Shown here in pieces: positions 8,511-17,538 of a DNA stretch of 64,000 bases. The stretch covers positions 3,649,001 to 3,713,000 of the forward strand of contig NZ_CP022957.1 of assembly GCF_002269385.1 (NCBI RefSeq), given 5' to 3'. Source of the stretch: Maribacter cobaltidurans (GTDB taxonomy: Bacteria; Bacteroidota; Bacteroidia; Flavobacteriales; Flavobacteriaceae). Within the stretch, counting starts at the first letter, position 1. Every line of letters starts with the position of its first letter. Position numbers and translations under genes: made by a program. The notes beneath the pieces were generated by a model, which saw nothing but the letters and a program-made list of their open reading frames with translations, made no database searches and was not told the DNA's origin.

Positions 8511-9490
8511 TGCGATACAGAAATACATGGGAAGAGGCCACCATCGAGGCCGCCGAACAGGTGGCCGCGAATGTGATGCAATTCAGGATTAGGCCCAAGA
8601 ACGGAACCCAAAAATTTACGGTAGGCGCCCATTTGGATGTCTCGGTATTGATCAACGATATTCCCGAAATTCGGAGTTATTCCCTCGTGGGGAGCTATGC
8701 ACCCCATGCCCCCTATACCATTGCCGTAAAGCGCTTGCCACAAAGTAGGGGAGGTTCCCAATACATGTGGAGTCTTAAAAAAGGGAGCAAAATTAAAATA
8801 TCCCAGCCCGCGAATCATTTTGAACTGGGCTTTGGGGCGACGGACTATCTTTTGATTGCCGGTGGTATCGGGATTACGCCTATTGTGGGCATGGCGCAGC
8901 AATTGGCGGACCGACCGGGGAAAAATGTGCGTATGCTCTATTTGGGGCAGTCCCAGGCCGAAATGCCCTTTATTGAAACCCTGCAGGAGGTATTGGGGGA
9001 CCGACTCACCCTACATTATAGTGATGCTGAGGGTTTTTACGATACGGCCCAAATTTTGGAATTGGTGAATGCTAAGACGCAAGTTTATCTCTGCGGTCCC
9101 ATTGGGTTGATGAACGCCGTACGCAAAACTTGGGAGGAAAGCCCCTTTGAAACCACGAACCTACGGTATGAAACCTTTGGGGCTTCCGGATTGTTCGCTC
9201 CACAGAAGTTTATCGTGACCATCCCCCGGTTTAAAAAACAAATCGAGGTGCAGGAAAATGAAACGTTGCTGCATGCCTTGGAAGCTGCGGATATCGATGT
9301 GATGTACGATTGCAAAAAAGGGGAATGCGGCCTATGCCAAGTGGATATTCTGGAGTGTTCCGGGGACATAGACCACCGGGATTTCTTTTTAAGCGAGGCC
9401 GAAAAAGGGGAAAATAAAAAAATGTGCGCCTGTGTCAGTAGGGTCGCCAACGGCAGCATCACCATTGACACCGCCTATCGAGGAAAGTAG
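8510..9490 (+). CDS. vanB: Vanillate O-demethylase oxidoreductase subunit
   Basis: A 326-residue class IA-type reductase that passes electrons from NAD(P)H to the VanA Rieske centre. The N-terminal half has the ferredoxin-reductase flavin-binding RSYSLVGS motif and the nucleotide-binding LIAGGIGITPIVGM and LCGPIGLM segments. The C-terminal about 90 residues are a plant-type [2Fe-2S] ferredoxin with DCKKGECGLC and the fourth cysteine in KMCACVSR. This domain order (FMN, NAD, ferredoxin) is that of VanB and phthalate dioxygenase reductase. It shares one base with vanA. No terminator is seen; REP-like elements begin about 40 bp after it. Confidence 0.93.
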   Translation: MRYRNTWEEATIEAAEQVAANVMQFRIRPKNGTQKFTVGAHLDVSVLINDIPEIRSYSLVGSYAPHAPYTIAVKRLPQSRGGSQYMWSLKKGSKIKISQPANHFELGFGATDYLLIAGGIGITPIVGMAQQLADRPGKNVRMLYLGQSQAEMPFIETLQEVLGDRLTLHYSDAEGFYDTAQILELVNAKTQVYLCGPIGLMNAVRKTWEESPFETTNLRYETFGASGLFAPQKFIVTIPRFKKQIEVQENETLLHALEAADIDVMYDCKKGECGLCQVDILECSGDIDHRDFFLSEAEKGENKKMCACVSRVANGSITIDTAYRGK

Positions 9491-9526
9491 CGATGTATTT
9501 TTTACGTAAGCGGAATACAAAAAGGG

Positions 9527-9674
9527 ATTGTCACTTCGAGCGCAGTCGAGAAGTGCTTTAACTACGTAATGTCGAAGGGAGTCGAAGTGACTCGAAGCAA
9601 GACCCCAAAACAACCAGAAACCAAAAAGTGTCAGGTCGAGCTGTCACATCGAGCGCAGTCGAGATGCGAGACCT
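9527..9674 (+). repeat. REP-like elements after vanB
   Basis: A diverged copy (TCACTTCGAGCGCAGTCGAG core) at 9529-9555 is followed by a TCGAAGGGAGTCGAAGTGA arm near 9571-9590, and a full 46-bp element is at 9629-9674 in plus orientation. Together with the remaining AT-rich DNA to 9909 they fill a 419-bp gap in which no gene is evident. The gap marks the left border of the AT-rich accessory segment. Confidence 0.85.
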
Positions 9675-9909
9675 CATTTTACACTAAATACCTAATCCTC
9701 AACTTTTACAGAAAACCGTACTACCCTTTTTGTAAGAATTTTTATATTGCAGATAAGAATTAAAAATATACTCCCCCTCCTTTTTTAGCTCTTGAAATTT
9801 TTACAATAAATAAGCAATGGTAAAATAATTATTCATAGCCTGTTTTATCTATGGATATGCATAATTATACATTTATTCAATTGGTGGCAGCAAGCGGAAA
9901 AACTAAACA

Positions 9910-10842
9910 ATGACAAAAAAGCACAGATTCTATATTGTAAACGGAATTATCTATTCCGTTTTTGGTCTCTTAGGACTCTTAATTAGAAATGACTTAATCG
10001 AATATTTCAGATTCAATCCTTTAATAGTATCTACAATTTCCGTTGTCCTGGTTTTAACGGGATTAGTTTCAGTTCTTTTTGTGTATTTACAAGGCGGATT
10101 TACAAAAGACTCTCAAGTAATGCAAAGGTCTAATCTTGATTATAGAAGACAACTTGAAAGATTGAGAAATGAATTCTATCATATCATAAAAGACAGGGAG
10201 AATATTCAGATTGATGAGGAGAAGATAAAAGACATTATAGATTCCAAAATTGACCAAATAACAAGCGAGACCCTTTTCGAACAGATAAAAGAAAAATATG
10301 AATCAAGGTTAATTGACGACATCAAACACAAGGCATTAGAAGAAGAACTTTATGATGTGAAAAGACGAATAGAAAGAGAAGTTCTTCGTACCTCCAGAAA
10401 TAGTAATATAAACTTATCTATCGGATTCTTCACAACATTCATAGCTATCTTTTTCTTAGGTTATTCTTTATTAGGTGTTGAATCGAACCAAGAAAGTTCA
10501 ACTTCATTTATCTATCATTTTATCCCACGTTTGTCATTGAGTTTATTTATTGAGTTGTTTTCGTTTTTCTTTTTAAGAATTTATAAAAAGAATCTTGACG
10601 ACATAAAATATCTAAATAATGAGAGAACAAACATTGACTTGAAACTTGTTGCACTCAGAACTTCAATAGCTTATGAAGAGAGTGCTGCGCTTAAAGAGGT
10701 TATTCTTGACTTGTCTAAAACGGAAAGGAATTTCGTTTTAAAGAAAGGAGAATCAACCGTAGAAATTGAAAAAGTACGTCAAGACGATAATAACTCAGAA
10801 AAGCTATTATCGAGTATTTTAAAAATTTTGGATAAAAAATAG
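9910..10842 (+). CDS. Membrane protein with central coiled coil, function unknown
   Basis: A 310-residue protein I do not recognise. Two hydrophobic segments lie near residues 8-24 and 36-58, a charged predicted coiled coil runs from about 70 to 160, two more hydrophobic segments are near 172-190 and 204-224, and a charged C-terminal part follows. Topology would place both the coiled coil and the C-terminus on the same side of the membrane. Codon use is AT-rich, like the following CD-NTase and unlike the catabolic genes. It ends 103 nt before the CD-NTase and is separated from it by an attC-like hairpin, so it may be a neighbouring cassette and not part of the defence operon. Confidence 0.7.
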   Translation: MTKKHRFYIVNGIIYSVFGLLGLLIRNDLIEYFRFNPLIVSTISVVLVLTGLVSVLFVYLQGGFTKDSQVMQRSNLDYRRQLERLRNEFYHIIKDRENIQIDEEKIKDIIDSKIDQITSETLFEQIKEKYESRLIDDIKHKALEEELYDVKRRIEREVLRTSRNSNINLSIGFFTTFIAIFFLGYSLLGVESNQESSTSFIYHFIPRLSLSLFIELFSFFFLRIYKKNLDDIKYLNNERTNIDLKLVALRTSIAYEESAALKEVILDLSKTERNFVLKKGESTVEIEKVRQDDNNSEKLLSSILKILDKK

Positions 10843-10850
10843 TCAGCTAC

Positions 10851-10903
10851 TAACACGGGTATAGTGCATGCCCTACGAGACACGCACCATACCCAAAACG
10901 TTA
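10851..10903. repeat. attC-like hairpin between accessory genes
   Basis: The arms GGGTATAGTGC (10857-10867) and GCACCATACCC (10884-10894) pair with one mismatch around a 16-nt loop. Outside them, TAAC (10851-10854) can pair with GTTA (10900-10903). A short outer pair, spacer, long inner stem and loop resemble integron-cassette recombination sites and the cassette-boundary palindromes common in Bacteroidota. The strict integron core consensus is not met. It could also act as a terminator-like hairpin, though there is no T tract. Confidence 0.5.
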
Positions 10904-10945
10904 CCTGTAAGGCTAAAAAAACATTCGAACTAAAAACAAAATTTA

Positions 10946-12001
10946 ATGCAAAAAGATTATCAACAACTAATATCAAGTGTAAGAGGGAGAATTAACCCAG
11001 ACAATTTCGCATTAAAAAAAGCTTTTTCTGAGGAATTATCAACGATTTCTTATAGTCAAGTTTTGATATATATAAGACTTGCCATGAAAGGTGTAGAGCC
11101 TGAATATACTCAAAAAAGTAAAGATGCTGGAGAAAGAGTTAAAGAGCATTTAAGTATAGAACTTGAAAATGTTGAATTTAGATATCAAGGCTCTGTTATG
11201 ACCAATACACATATTAGGGGTTATAGTGATATAGACTTATTGACAATTTCAGATAAATTTTATTCGTATGATGTAAACAATATTCAGCAACTTTTGGCAA
11301 GCTCAGAAAGAAGGTCCAAATATTACCGGTCTTCAATTGAAAAGTTAGAAAAAGAGGTAAATACATCACCTTATTTAGGAAACTCAATTCAAGATTTAAG
11401 AGATTTAAGAATTAATAGCGAAAATGTTTTAAATAGAATTTATAGTGTCTGTGATACATCAAAACCCAAAGCAATTAAGATTAAAAACTTGAATTTAAAT
11501 CGAGAAGTAGATATTGTAATAGCTAATTGGTATGATGATATTTCGTCAATAATTAATAATAAAGGAGATTATAGAGGTATTCAAATATTCAATAAGACGA
11601 CGGATTCAAAAGAAAATCCAGATTATCCATTTTTGAGTATTAAAAGAATTAACGAAAGAAGTTCGGAAACAAATGGTAGGTTGAAAAAAATGATTCGATT
11701 TTTGAAGAATAGCAAAGCAAATTCAAATCAAGATATAGACTTAAATAGTTTCGAAATAAATGCTATATGTTATGATATTAATCCTTCGAAATACGAAAGC
11801 TTATCATTTTATGAATTAGTGCCAGTAATTTATAATCAAATGAAAGAGATAGCTACTGATGACAGTAAAGCAAATAATCTTGTTTCTGTAGATGGGAGAG
11901 AATATATCTTTAGACACAAGCAGTCTAAAAAAGATAATTTGAGAATATTACTTGCCGAAATAGAGGCGATTTTTGTTGATCTTAAAAGAACACTTGTATG
12001 A
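10946..12001 (+). CDS. CD-NTase (cGAS/DncV-like cyclic nucleotide synthase) of a CBASS system
   Basis: A 351-residue nucleotidyltransferase. The CD-NTase signature is present: QGS at residues 81-83, then D95 and D97 in RGYSDIDLL, and the third metal-binding aspartate D189 in NREVDIVIANW. Upon phage infection such enzymes make a cyclic di- or oligonucleotide that activates a linked effector. Those paired with STING effectors are known to be clade E enzymes that make cyclic di-GMP; that product is inferred here from the neighbour. Its TGA overlaps the start of the TIR-STING gene in an ATGA, so the two are coupled. There are no Cap2/Cap3 ubiquitin-like or HORMA/TRIP13 genes beside it, so this would be a minimal (type I) system. 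DNA is clearly AT-richer than the surrounding catabolic genes. Confidence 0.88.
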   Translation: MQKDYQQLISSVRGRINPDNFALKKAFSEELSTISYSQVLIYIRLAMKGVEPEYTQKSKDAGERVKEHLSIELENVEFRYQGSVMTNTHIRGYSDIDLLTISDKFYSYDVNNIQQLLASSERRSKYYRSSIEKLEKEVNTSPYLGNSIQDLRDLRINSENVLNRIYSVCDTSKPKAIKIKNLNLNREVDIVIANWYDDISSIINNKGDYRGIQIFNKTTDSKENPDYPFLSIKRINERSSETNGRLKKMIRFLKNSKANSNQDIDLNSFEINAICYDINPSKYESLSFYELVPVIYNQMKEIATDDSKANNLVSVDGREYIFRHKQSKKDNLRILLAEIEAIFVDLKRTLV

Positions 12002-12930
12002 TTATTAGACCTAAAATATTTATCGGCTCTTCAAGTGCAGGATTGGAAATAGCAGAGAAAGTCAAAGCACATTTGTCTAATATAGCGGACTGTTTCGTTT
12101 GGTCAGAACCAGATATTTGGGAAACAAACAGAAGTACCTTCGATAATCTGATTCGTATGGCGAATTACTTTGATTTTGGTGTCTTTGTTGCAACTGCTGA
12201 TGATTTGACAGAAACCAACGACCGGTTAGTAATTGAACCAAGAGATAACGTCATTCTTGAAATGGCATTATTTTTAGGAGCAATGGGTCATCATAAATCT
12301 TTTTTGTTAGTAGAGAAAGGCATAAAATTACCCACAGATTTCAATGGAATTTATATGCCACGATTTGACACCAATGATGAAGATTCAATAAAAGATGCTT
12401 GCGATACTTATATGGCAAAAATCGAAGAACATTATCAATTAGGTCATTTAAGTTTATATCCAACGACAGCTTTGGCTATTGGCTACTATAAAAATTTTAT
12501 AGCGGATTTGGTTGAAAGTGTTCAAACGGCTAAAAAAATGACCATCGATGAAACTGAATATACGGACTTTAAACTCAAAGTTGTTATTCCAGCTGACCTT
12601 AAAGGAATGATACGCGAAAAGGCGCAAGTATTTTATAAACGAAATGGGTTTTCTGCTAATGCAATGGAGGCAAAGTTTAGGAAACATCATTTATGGTTTC
12701 AATTAGATAAAAAAAATGCCCCAATTGCAATTATGTACGATATGCCAAGTACATTAACAGGAATTGACGATGCTATTGAGTTAATACTTCAAAAGAGCTA
12801 TAAGGGCAGAACTAAAATTCAAGAATTAATTGAACAAAAAGAGCTCAATAATTTCAGAAGAGTATTACAAATGCAAATAGATAGCAGTCCATTTGCACAA
12901 GAGGTTGTAGAAATTATCGATGAATTTTAA
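11998..12930 (+). CDS. TIR-STING effector of a CBASS system
   Basis: A 310-residue two-domain protein. Residues about 5-130 are a TIR-like nucleotide-hydrolase domain: KIFIGSSSAGLEIAE, WSEPDIWETN, and the DNVILEMALFLG motif whose glutamate (E88) is at the catalytic NADase position. Residues about 155-310 resemble the prokaryotic STING ligand-binding domain, with a TTALAIGYYKNFI first helix, a KLKVVIPADL strand and a YDMPSTL segment near residue 247. Length and domain order match described bacterial TIR-STING proteins, which oligomerise on cyclic di-GMP and deplete NAD+. The ATGA overlap with the CD-NTase supports a shared role. The alternative, a TIR protein with an unrelated C-terminal domain, seems less likely. 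Confidence 0.85.
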   Translation: MIIRPKIFIGSSSAGLEIAEKVKAHLSNIADCFVWSEPDIWETNRSTFDNLIRMANYFDFGVFVATADDLTETNDRLVIEPRDNVILEMALFLGAMGHHKSFLLVEKGIKLPTDFNGIYMPRFDTNDEDSIKDACDTYMAKIEEHYQLGHLSLYPTTALAIGYYKNFIADLVESVQTAKKMTIDETEYTDFKLKVVIPADLKGMIREKAQVFYKRNGFSANAMEAKFRKHHLWFQLDKKNAPIAIMYDMPSTLTGIDDAIELILQKSYKGRTKIQELIEQKELNNFRRVLQMQIDSSPFAQEVVEIIDEF

Positions 12931-12984
12931 ATACACGAAAGTCCAATAAGTAACAACGTATATATCTCATAAATAATCAGTAAG

Positions 12985-13440
12985 TTGAAAAATCGAGTTA
13001 TTTACATATCATTCGTATTATTTAATATAAGTCTGATTAGTAATTGTAAATCTCAAAAAGGAATTTTAAATGCAAATGAAATAGTGGAAATACTCCAGTG
13101 GAATAGATGTGGAGATAATGGAAGTAAGGAAGGTGAATTTCACTTGTTAAAAATAAGTCAGGACTCAACAATGATGATTTCTGGAACTCGAAATTCAGCT
13201 GATACCATAAAGAGCAAAACTGAATATTCAAAATGGAAGAAAATGACTGAACTTTTGAATGTTGAGGATTTTTTGAAGTTTGAATCCAAGGAGATAGTGA
13301 ATTTGAAACCTGATAATTGTGAAAATGGAATTTCTATTATTACCAAGGACAGTATTTACACAGAAGCCAATGTCATATTCAATAAACTGATTGAAGAGTC
13401 TGAAACAATAAATGATTTGATAATAAAAACCAACAAGTAA
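12985..13440 (+). CDS. Small putative lipoprotein, function unknown
   Basis: A 151-residue protein that would start at a TTG. The N-terminus KNRVIYISFVLFNISLISNCKS is a lipoprotein-type signal, with the cysteine near residue 21. The mature part is small, charged and has no domain I recognise. It shares the AT-rich composition of the defence pair and follows it after 54 nt, a gap with a TAACAACGTATATAT sequence that resembles a cassette edge. It may belong to the accessory segment without being part of the CBASS mechanism. Confidence 0.6.
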   Translation: MKNRVIYISFVLFNISLISNCKSQKGILNANEIVEILQWNRCGDNGSKEGEFHLLKISQDSTMMISGTRNSADTIKSKTEYSKWKKMTELLNVEDFLKFESKEIVNLKPDNCENGISIITKDSIYTEANVIFNKLIEESETINDLIIKTNK

Positions 13441-13622
13441 GATTTTCTTTAATTATCGGAAACTACATTATTACTAAACCCACCGACTTTTTTGGGTAAA
13501 TAAGCAGTAACGATGTTACTTCGGTTTTATTAACTTTAGCGTCCATTGATAAAAACTAGACCAACTTAATCAAGACTAAAATGGTGTGCATTTTCACGTG
13601 CTACACCGTTAACCTTATTCCT

Positions 13623-15050
13623 ATGAAGACATTTTTGTGGTTCCTTTCCTTTTGTTTGCTTGTCAGCAATTCATCGCTCGCCCAAACCCATCAAAAAAAT
13701 AGGGTCATTATCCTAACGGATATTGAGGCCGATCCAGATGATACACAGTCCTTGGTGCGTTTGCTGCTCTATTCCAATCAAATCGATATCAAGGGACTCG
13801 TGGCAACCACCTCATGCTGGATGCAAAACAAAATAAACCCGGAGTCCATTGCCAGGGTGATCCGAGGGTATGGAAAAGTACAACCCAATCTTTTAACCCA
13901 CGAATCCGGTTATCCGGAATCGGAAGCCTTGTTGTCCTTGATCAAAAAGGGACTTCCGGTGTACGGTATGGACGGTGTAGGCGACGGTAAAGATTCCGAG
14001 GGTTCCGAATGGATCATTAAGGTCTTGGAAGAAAAGGATGATCGCCCCTTGTGGATTTCGGTTTGGGGCGGTGTAAATACCTTGGCGCAATCCCTCCATA
14101 AAATAAAACAAACGAAAAGTAAAAGCGAAGCCCAACGGATGATTTCAAAACTGCGGGTGTATACGATTTCCGATCAGGATGACAGCGGCCTTTGGATACG
14201 CAATACGTTTCCCGAACTTTTTTATATCGTTTCCCCGGGAGATCACTATGACTCGGCGACTTGGACAGGAATCAATACCTATATCAACGGAATCGATAAC
14301 AGTAGCATAAGCAATACGTGGATTGCCGAAAATATTCAGCAGGACCATGGGCCTTTAGGTGCAGAATATCCCGATGTGGCTTGGGGCATGGAAGGGGATA
14401 CCCCGGCTTTTTTGTCCCTGATTCCCAACGGACTCAATGTACCCGAACATCCGGAATGGGGCGCATGGGGCGGCCGATATGCACTGTATAAACCGGAATT
14501 TGACAAGACCAAAAAAGGAACTTCGGTCGTAACCATTGCTCCCGAGACCCGGGCTATTTGGACGAATGTTGATGATACGTATACGCCCTATGTTTCCCAA
14601 GAATATGGGAGAACGGTAAAAAGAGATACCTTGACGTTCAAGAACAATAAGGCCACCTTATGGCGATGGAGGGATGATTTTCAAAATGATTTTGCCGCCC
14701 GTATGGATTGGTGTTTGATGACGTATGAGGAGGCGAATCACCCACCGGTTCCCGGTCTGACCCATCCGGAGGAATTTACCGTAAAATCGGGCGAAGCTTT
14801 TAGTCTGGATGCGTTTAAATCCACCGACCCAGATGGGGATAACCTGAGTTATTTATGGTTTCACTATCCAGAGGAAAGTACCTATAAAAAGGAAATCTAT
14901 ATGGGGGCGGAGAATGTTCATATCGTGAACCTTACGGCGCCTGATGTGGATAAAAAGGAAACCCTTCATTTTATTTTAAAGCTCTCCGATAAAGGCAGCC
15001 CTTCCTTAACAAGGTACAAACGTGTTATCGTTACGGTTGTGCCTAAATAG
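13623..15050 (+). CDS. DUF1593 domain secreted protein (nucleoside hydrolase-like)
   Basis: A 475-residue exported protein; the signal peptide ends at SSLAQ. The start at 13623 (MKTF) gives a normal signal peptide, whereas an in-frame ATG at 13581 adds a 14-residue extension. Residues about 25-260 have the DUF1593 features: RVIILTDIEADPDDTQSLVRLL (an inosine-uridine nucleoside hydrolase-like metal site DxxxDxDD), the WISVWGGVNTLAQ strand and YTISDQDDSG. The C-terminal about 100 residues are a beta-sandwich-like domain with DPDGDNLSYLW. Family members are found with polysaccharide-degradation genes; the substrate is unknown. GC content returns to that of the catabolic genes here. A TAACTTTA sequence at 13531-13538 is a weak promoter candidate. 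Confidence 0.82.
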   Translation: MKTFLWFLSFCLLVSNSSLAQTHQKNRVIILTDIEADPDDTQSLVRLLLYSNQIDIKGLVATTSCWMQNKINPESIARVIRGYGKVQPNLLTHESGYPESEALLSLIKKGLPVYGMDGVGDGKDSEGSEWIIKVLEEKDDRPLWISVWGGVNTLAQSLHKIKQTKSKSEAQRMISKLRVYTISDQDDSGLWIRNTFPELFYIVSPGDHYDSATWTGINTYINGIDNSSISNTWIAENIQQDHGPLGAEYPDVAWGMEGDTPAFLSLIPNGLNVPEHPEWGAWGGRYALYKPEFDKTKKGTSVVTIAPETRAIWTNVDDTYTPYVSQEYGRTVKRDTLTFKNNKATLWRWRDDFQNDFAARMDWCLMTYEEANHPPVPGLTHPEEFTVKSGEAFSLDAFKSTDPDGDNLSYLWFHYPEESTYKKEIYMGAENVHIVNLTAPDVDKKETLHFILKLSDKGSPSLTRYKRVIVTVVPK

Positions 15051-15104
15051 CAGGTACGGCCACCTTGACATTGGGACTCAAGCTAAAATCCTAGAATGCT
15101 CCAA

Positions 15105-15136
15105 TAAAAAAGCCACAAGTCTATTGTGGCTTTTGT
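15105..15136 (+). terminator. Rho-independent terminator after the DUF1593 gene
   Basis: The arms AAAAGCCACAA and TTGTGGCTTTT flank a 5-nt loop. The symmetric A and T tracts make it usable from both sides, also serving the convergent collagen-like gene. Confidence 0.8.
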
Positions 15137-15180
15137 AGATTTCGTGTATTACGTTGCTTAAATGGTCTGATAGTATGCTG

Positions 15181-15987
15181 TTAGGGTGCTATTCCCAATG
15201 CATCGACCAATTCTTCGTATGGCATTTTTTCTAGGTTGCCACGGTTCATCTTGGCACTCATTGATGCGGGAATCACCACATACCTGAATTTAAAGGGAAC
15301 TAATTCTTCGGACTCATAACCCATAAAATTAATAAATATGAAGCCTAAATAATCTAAAGATGTAGCGGTTTCCTCGTCTATCATGGGATATCCAGAATCT
15401 TCCAAGTCAGGCTGATTGGTAAAACTTAAATCGGTACGAATTTCTAGACTGCCTTCATAGACATTGTAATACGTTAAAAAGTTTGCCGTGGCGCCTTCAG
15501 GCCCTTGGGCATGGACGAAAAGTTGGGGCAATGGAGAAATATAGGGAGTTCCTTCGGGCACTAACGGGGAATCCGGATTAATAGTAGTGTACACCATAAT
15601 TAAAGAAGATTCTAAAATTTCTGGGGTAAAGCGATCATCTTCTACAAACAGGTTGGCGGAATAGGTTAAACGTGGTTCATCTAGAAATCCAAATGCATTA
15701 TTTAAATCGAAGGGTATCCATTCGCTAGAAAATACATTCACATTGCCATCTTCGCCGGCAGGACCTTGTTCACCCTGTTCTCCTTGTTCACCTTGTTCAC
15801 CCTGTGGGCCTTGTTCACCTTGTGGTCCCTGTTCACCTTGATTGCCCTGAGGCCCTTGTTCGCCCTGGATTCCTTGAATTCCTTGAGGTCCCATGGCACC
15901 ATCCATTCCGTCTTCCGGCTCACAGGCCAAAAACAAACCTATAACACAACCAAATAATAATGTTTTTTTAAAAAAGTAGTAGTTCAT
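15181..15987 (-). CDS. Collagen-like repeat lipoprotein
   Basis: A 268-residue protein read on the minus strand. The N-terminus ends in [14 protein letters not shown], a lipobox with cysteine near residue 22, so it is likely membrane-anchored. Residues about 28-80 are uninterrupted Gly-X-Y triplets ([16 protein letters not shown] and similar), rich in GEQ and GPQ, coded by 9-bp DNA repeats. The remaining about 190 residues are a globular domain with no recognised family. Gly-X-Y segments can form collagen-like triple helices in bacterial surface proteins. The repeat tract is likely to vary in length between strains. It is convergent with the DUF1593 gene. Confidence 0.82.
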   Translation of the reverse strand: MNYYFFKKTLLFGCVIGLFLACEPEDGMDGAMGPQGIQGIQGEQGPQGNQGEQGPQGEQGPQGEQGEQGEQGEQGPAGEDGNVNVFSSEWIPFDLNNAFGFLDEPRLTYSANLFVEDDRFTPEILESSLIMVYTTINPDSPLVPEGTPYISPLPQLFVHAQGPEGATANFLTYYNVYEGSLEIRTDLSFTNQPDLEDSGYPMIDEETATSLDYLGFIFINFMGYESEELVPFKFRYVVIPASMSAKMNRGNLEKMPYEELVDALGIAP

Positions 15988-16079
15988 CTAAAATTGAATT
16001 TGTTGATTCGTTACCTAATAACGACCTGAAATATAATTTAGTACGTAAAATCTTACAATTTTGATTCTCTAGTCTTTCT

Positions 16080-16230
16080 GGGTAGTGGTTGACATACGGA
16101 GCAGCTTGTCCTGAGTGTGGGCACTGAGCGGCCTGCCCTGAGCCTTTCGTTTTGCTCCGCAAGGTGCGCTCAAAGAAAACATGTTTTCTTTTCACCCAAT
16201 GCTCAAGGTAAACTACATCGAAGGGAGCCG
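16080..16230. repeat. Degenerate REP-like DNA
   Basis: The 293-bp gap between the collagen-like gene and the AraC gene holds several diverged repeat arms, including CTTGTCCTGAGTG, CCTGCCCTGAGC and, near 16218, a TCGAAGGGAGCCGAAGTGAA sequence. None is an intact 46-bp copy. A 7-nt A/T palindrome (GAAAACATGTTTTC, 16176-16189) is also present. Confidence 0.5.
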
Positions 16231-16280
16231 AAGTGAAGTCGAAGTGGAAAAGCCAAAAGCCAACGGCTAACAGCCTTTTT

Positions 16281-17150
16281 TTATCCCTTTCTAAACTCCC
16301 CAGGCGCTACACCCACGCGGTTTTTAAAAAGTCGGCTAAAATAGGCCGGGTCGTTAAAGTTGAGGAAGTAGGCCACTTCCGCAATGGAATAGGAGGTGTT
16401 CAACAGGTATTTTTTGGCCTCCGCGATGGTAAATTCCTGCACCACTTTTAAGGCAGAGGTTCCCGCTACGGTATGGCATACCCGGTTGAGGTGGGTTTGG
16501 GTAATGCCCAGTTTTTTTGCAAAGGTTTTGATGCTGGGCAGGTCTTGGGCATGCTGCCTTATGAGTTCCTGAAACTGCTGAAAATAGGCCAAGTTGCGGT
16601 TGTTGGTGAGTAAATCGGCCGTTCGGGTCCTAAACTTTTCACGGTACAGTTCCAAGTAGAGCATTTCAAAATAGGTCTTGAGGGCCAGCAGTTTTTCGGG
16701 CGCATTGTCAAAAATCTCTTGCTGGATCTTGTCCTTCCAATAGTCGAACTCCGCAAAACGTTCGGGACGTTCTGTAAAGGAAATACAGGCCAATTGACCC
16801 AATTGTCGGGTAAGGTCGGGCTTGTTGGGCAACAGGGTATCGTAAAAGGAAACGGAGAGGGTCATGACATGACCGGTAATGTGCGGCTCAAAATGAAAAC
16901 CGTGCAGTACGTTGGCGGGTACGGTCACTGTACAAGGGGCATTTAGGGAGACTTCTTGCTTTTCGGAATATAGGGTGCCACTTCCCGAGGAAATTAAAAA
17001 GAGCTGCACGAGATCGGTGTGGATATGTTCCTCAATTTCCCACGCATAGATCTTGCTACGGTCTTGTAGGGGTTCTAGATGGATGAAATCGGACACCATA
17101 GGCAACTGCTGCTCGCCATATAAACCTTGGTAGCGAAGGAGGTCGTTCAT
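16281..17150 (-). CDS. AraC/XylS family regulator, probable regulator of pob/pca genes
   Basis: A 289-residue protein with an N-terminal cupin-like sensor domain (about residues 20-150, with the HIHTDLVQLFLISSGSG strand) and a C-terminal double helix-turn-helix. The second helix-turn-helix carries the AraC signature around SIAEVAYFLNFNDPAYFSRLFK. It resembles PobR/PobC-type AraC proteins that respond to 4-hydroxybenzoate and activate pobA. It is divergent from pcaH across a 388-bp region and stands at the left end of the pca-pob genes, which supports control of these genes. The ligand is inferred from context. Confidence 0.85.
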   Translation of the reverse strand: MNDLLRYQGLYGEQQLPMVSDFIHLEPLQDRSKIYAWEIEEHIHTDLVQLFLISSGSGTLYSEKQEVSLNAPCTVTVPANVLHGFHFEPHITGHVMTLSVSFYDTLLPNKPDLTRQLGQLACISFTERPERFAEFDYWKDKIQQEIFDNAPEKLLALKTYFEMLYLELYREKFRTRTADLLTNNRNLAYFQQFQELIRQHAQDLPSIKTFAKKLGITQTHLNRVCHTVAGTSALKVVQEFTIAEAKKYLLNTSYSIAEVAYFLNFNDPAYFSRLFKNRVGVAPGEFRKG

Positions 17151-17538
17151 TAATGTATATTTAAAACAAGTATCTACAATTAGAAATAATATAGTAAATA
17201 TATGTATTTCAATATATTAAATAATAATCTGATATCATATTCAATATATATAACGGTTAAAATGTTTATTTTGTACAATAATAAAACAAAAATATCCAAG
17301 AGTAAACATCAATGTTTCAGTAGGTTTGAATGGATGAATTGATTGTCCGTTGATAATCTTACTTACACTTTTAGTGTCAGGTCGAGCGGTCATATCGAGC
17401 GCAGTCGAAATGCGAGACCTTAATTAAAATGAATTGAGCCTATAGACCTCTCGACTTTAAGTTTATCTTGAGCAAAGCCGAAAGACTCGAGGTGACAACC
17501 AGTTATGGTGGATTAGGGATAATTAAAAATTAATACTA
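17151..17538. promoter_or_regulatory. Divergent araC-pcaH intergenic region with REP-like elements
   Basis: This 388-bp region must hold the promoters for the AraC gene (left) and pcaH (right). About 17155-17300 is strongly AT-rich. A 46-bp element in plus orientation is at 17375-17420, and a diverged copy with CTCGACTTTAAG and GACTCGAGGTGACA arms lies at about 17445-17497. No operator could be picked out with confidence. Confidence 0.5.
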
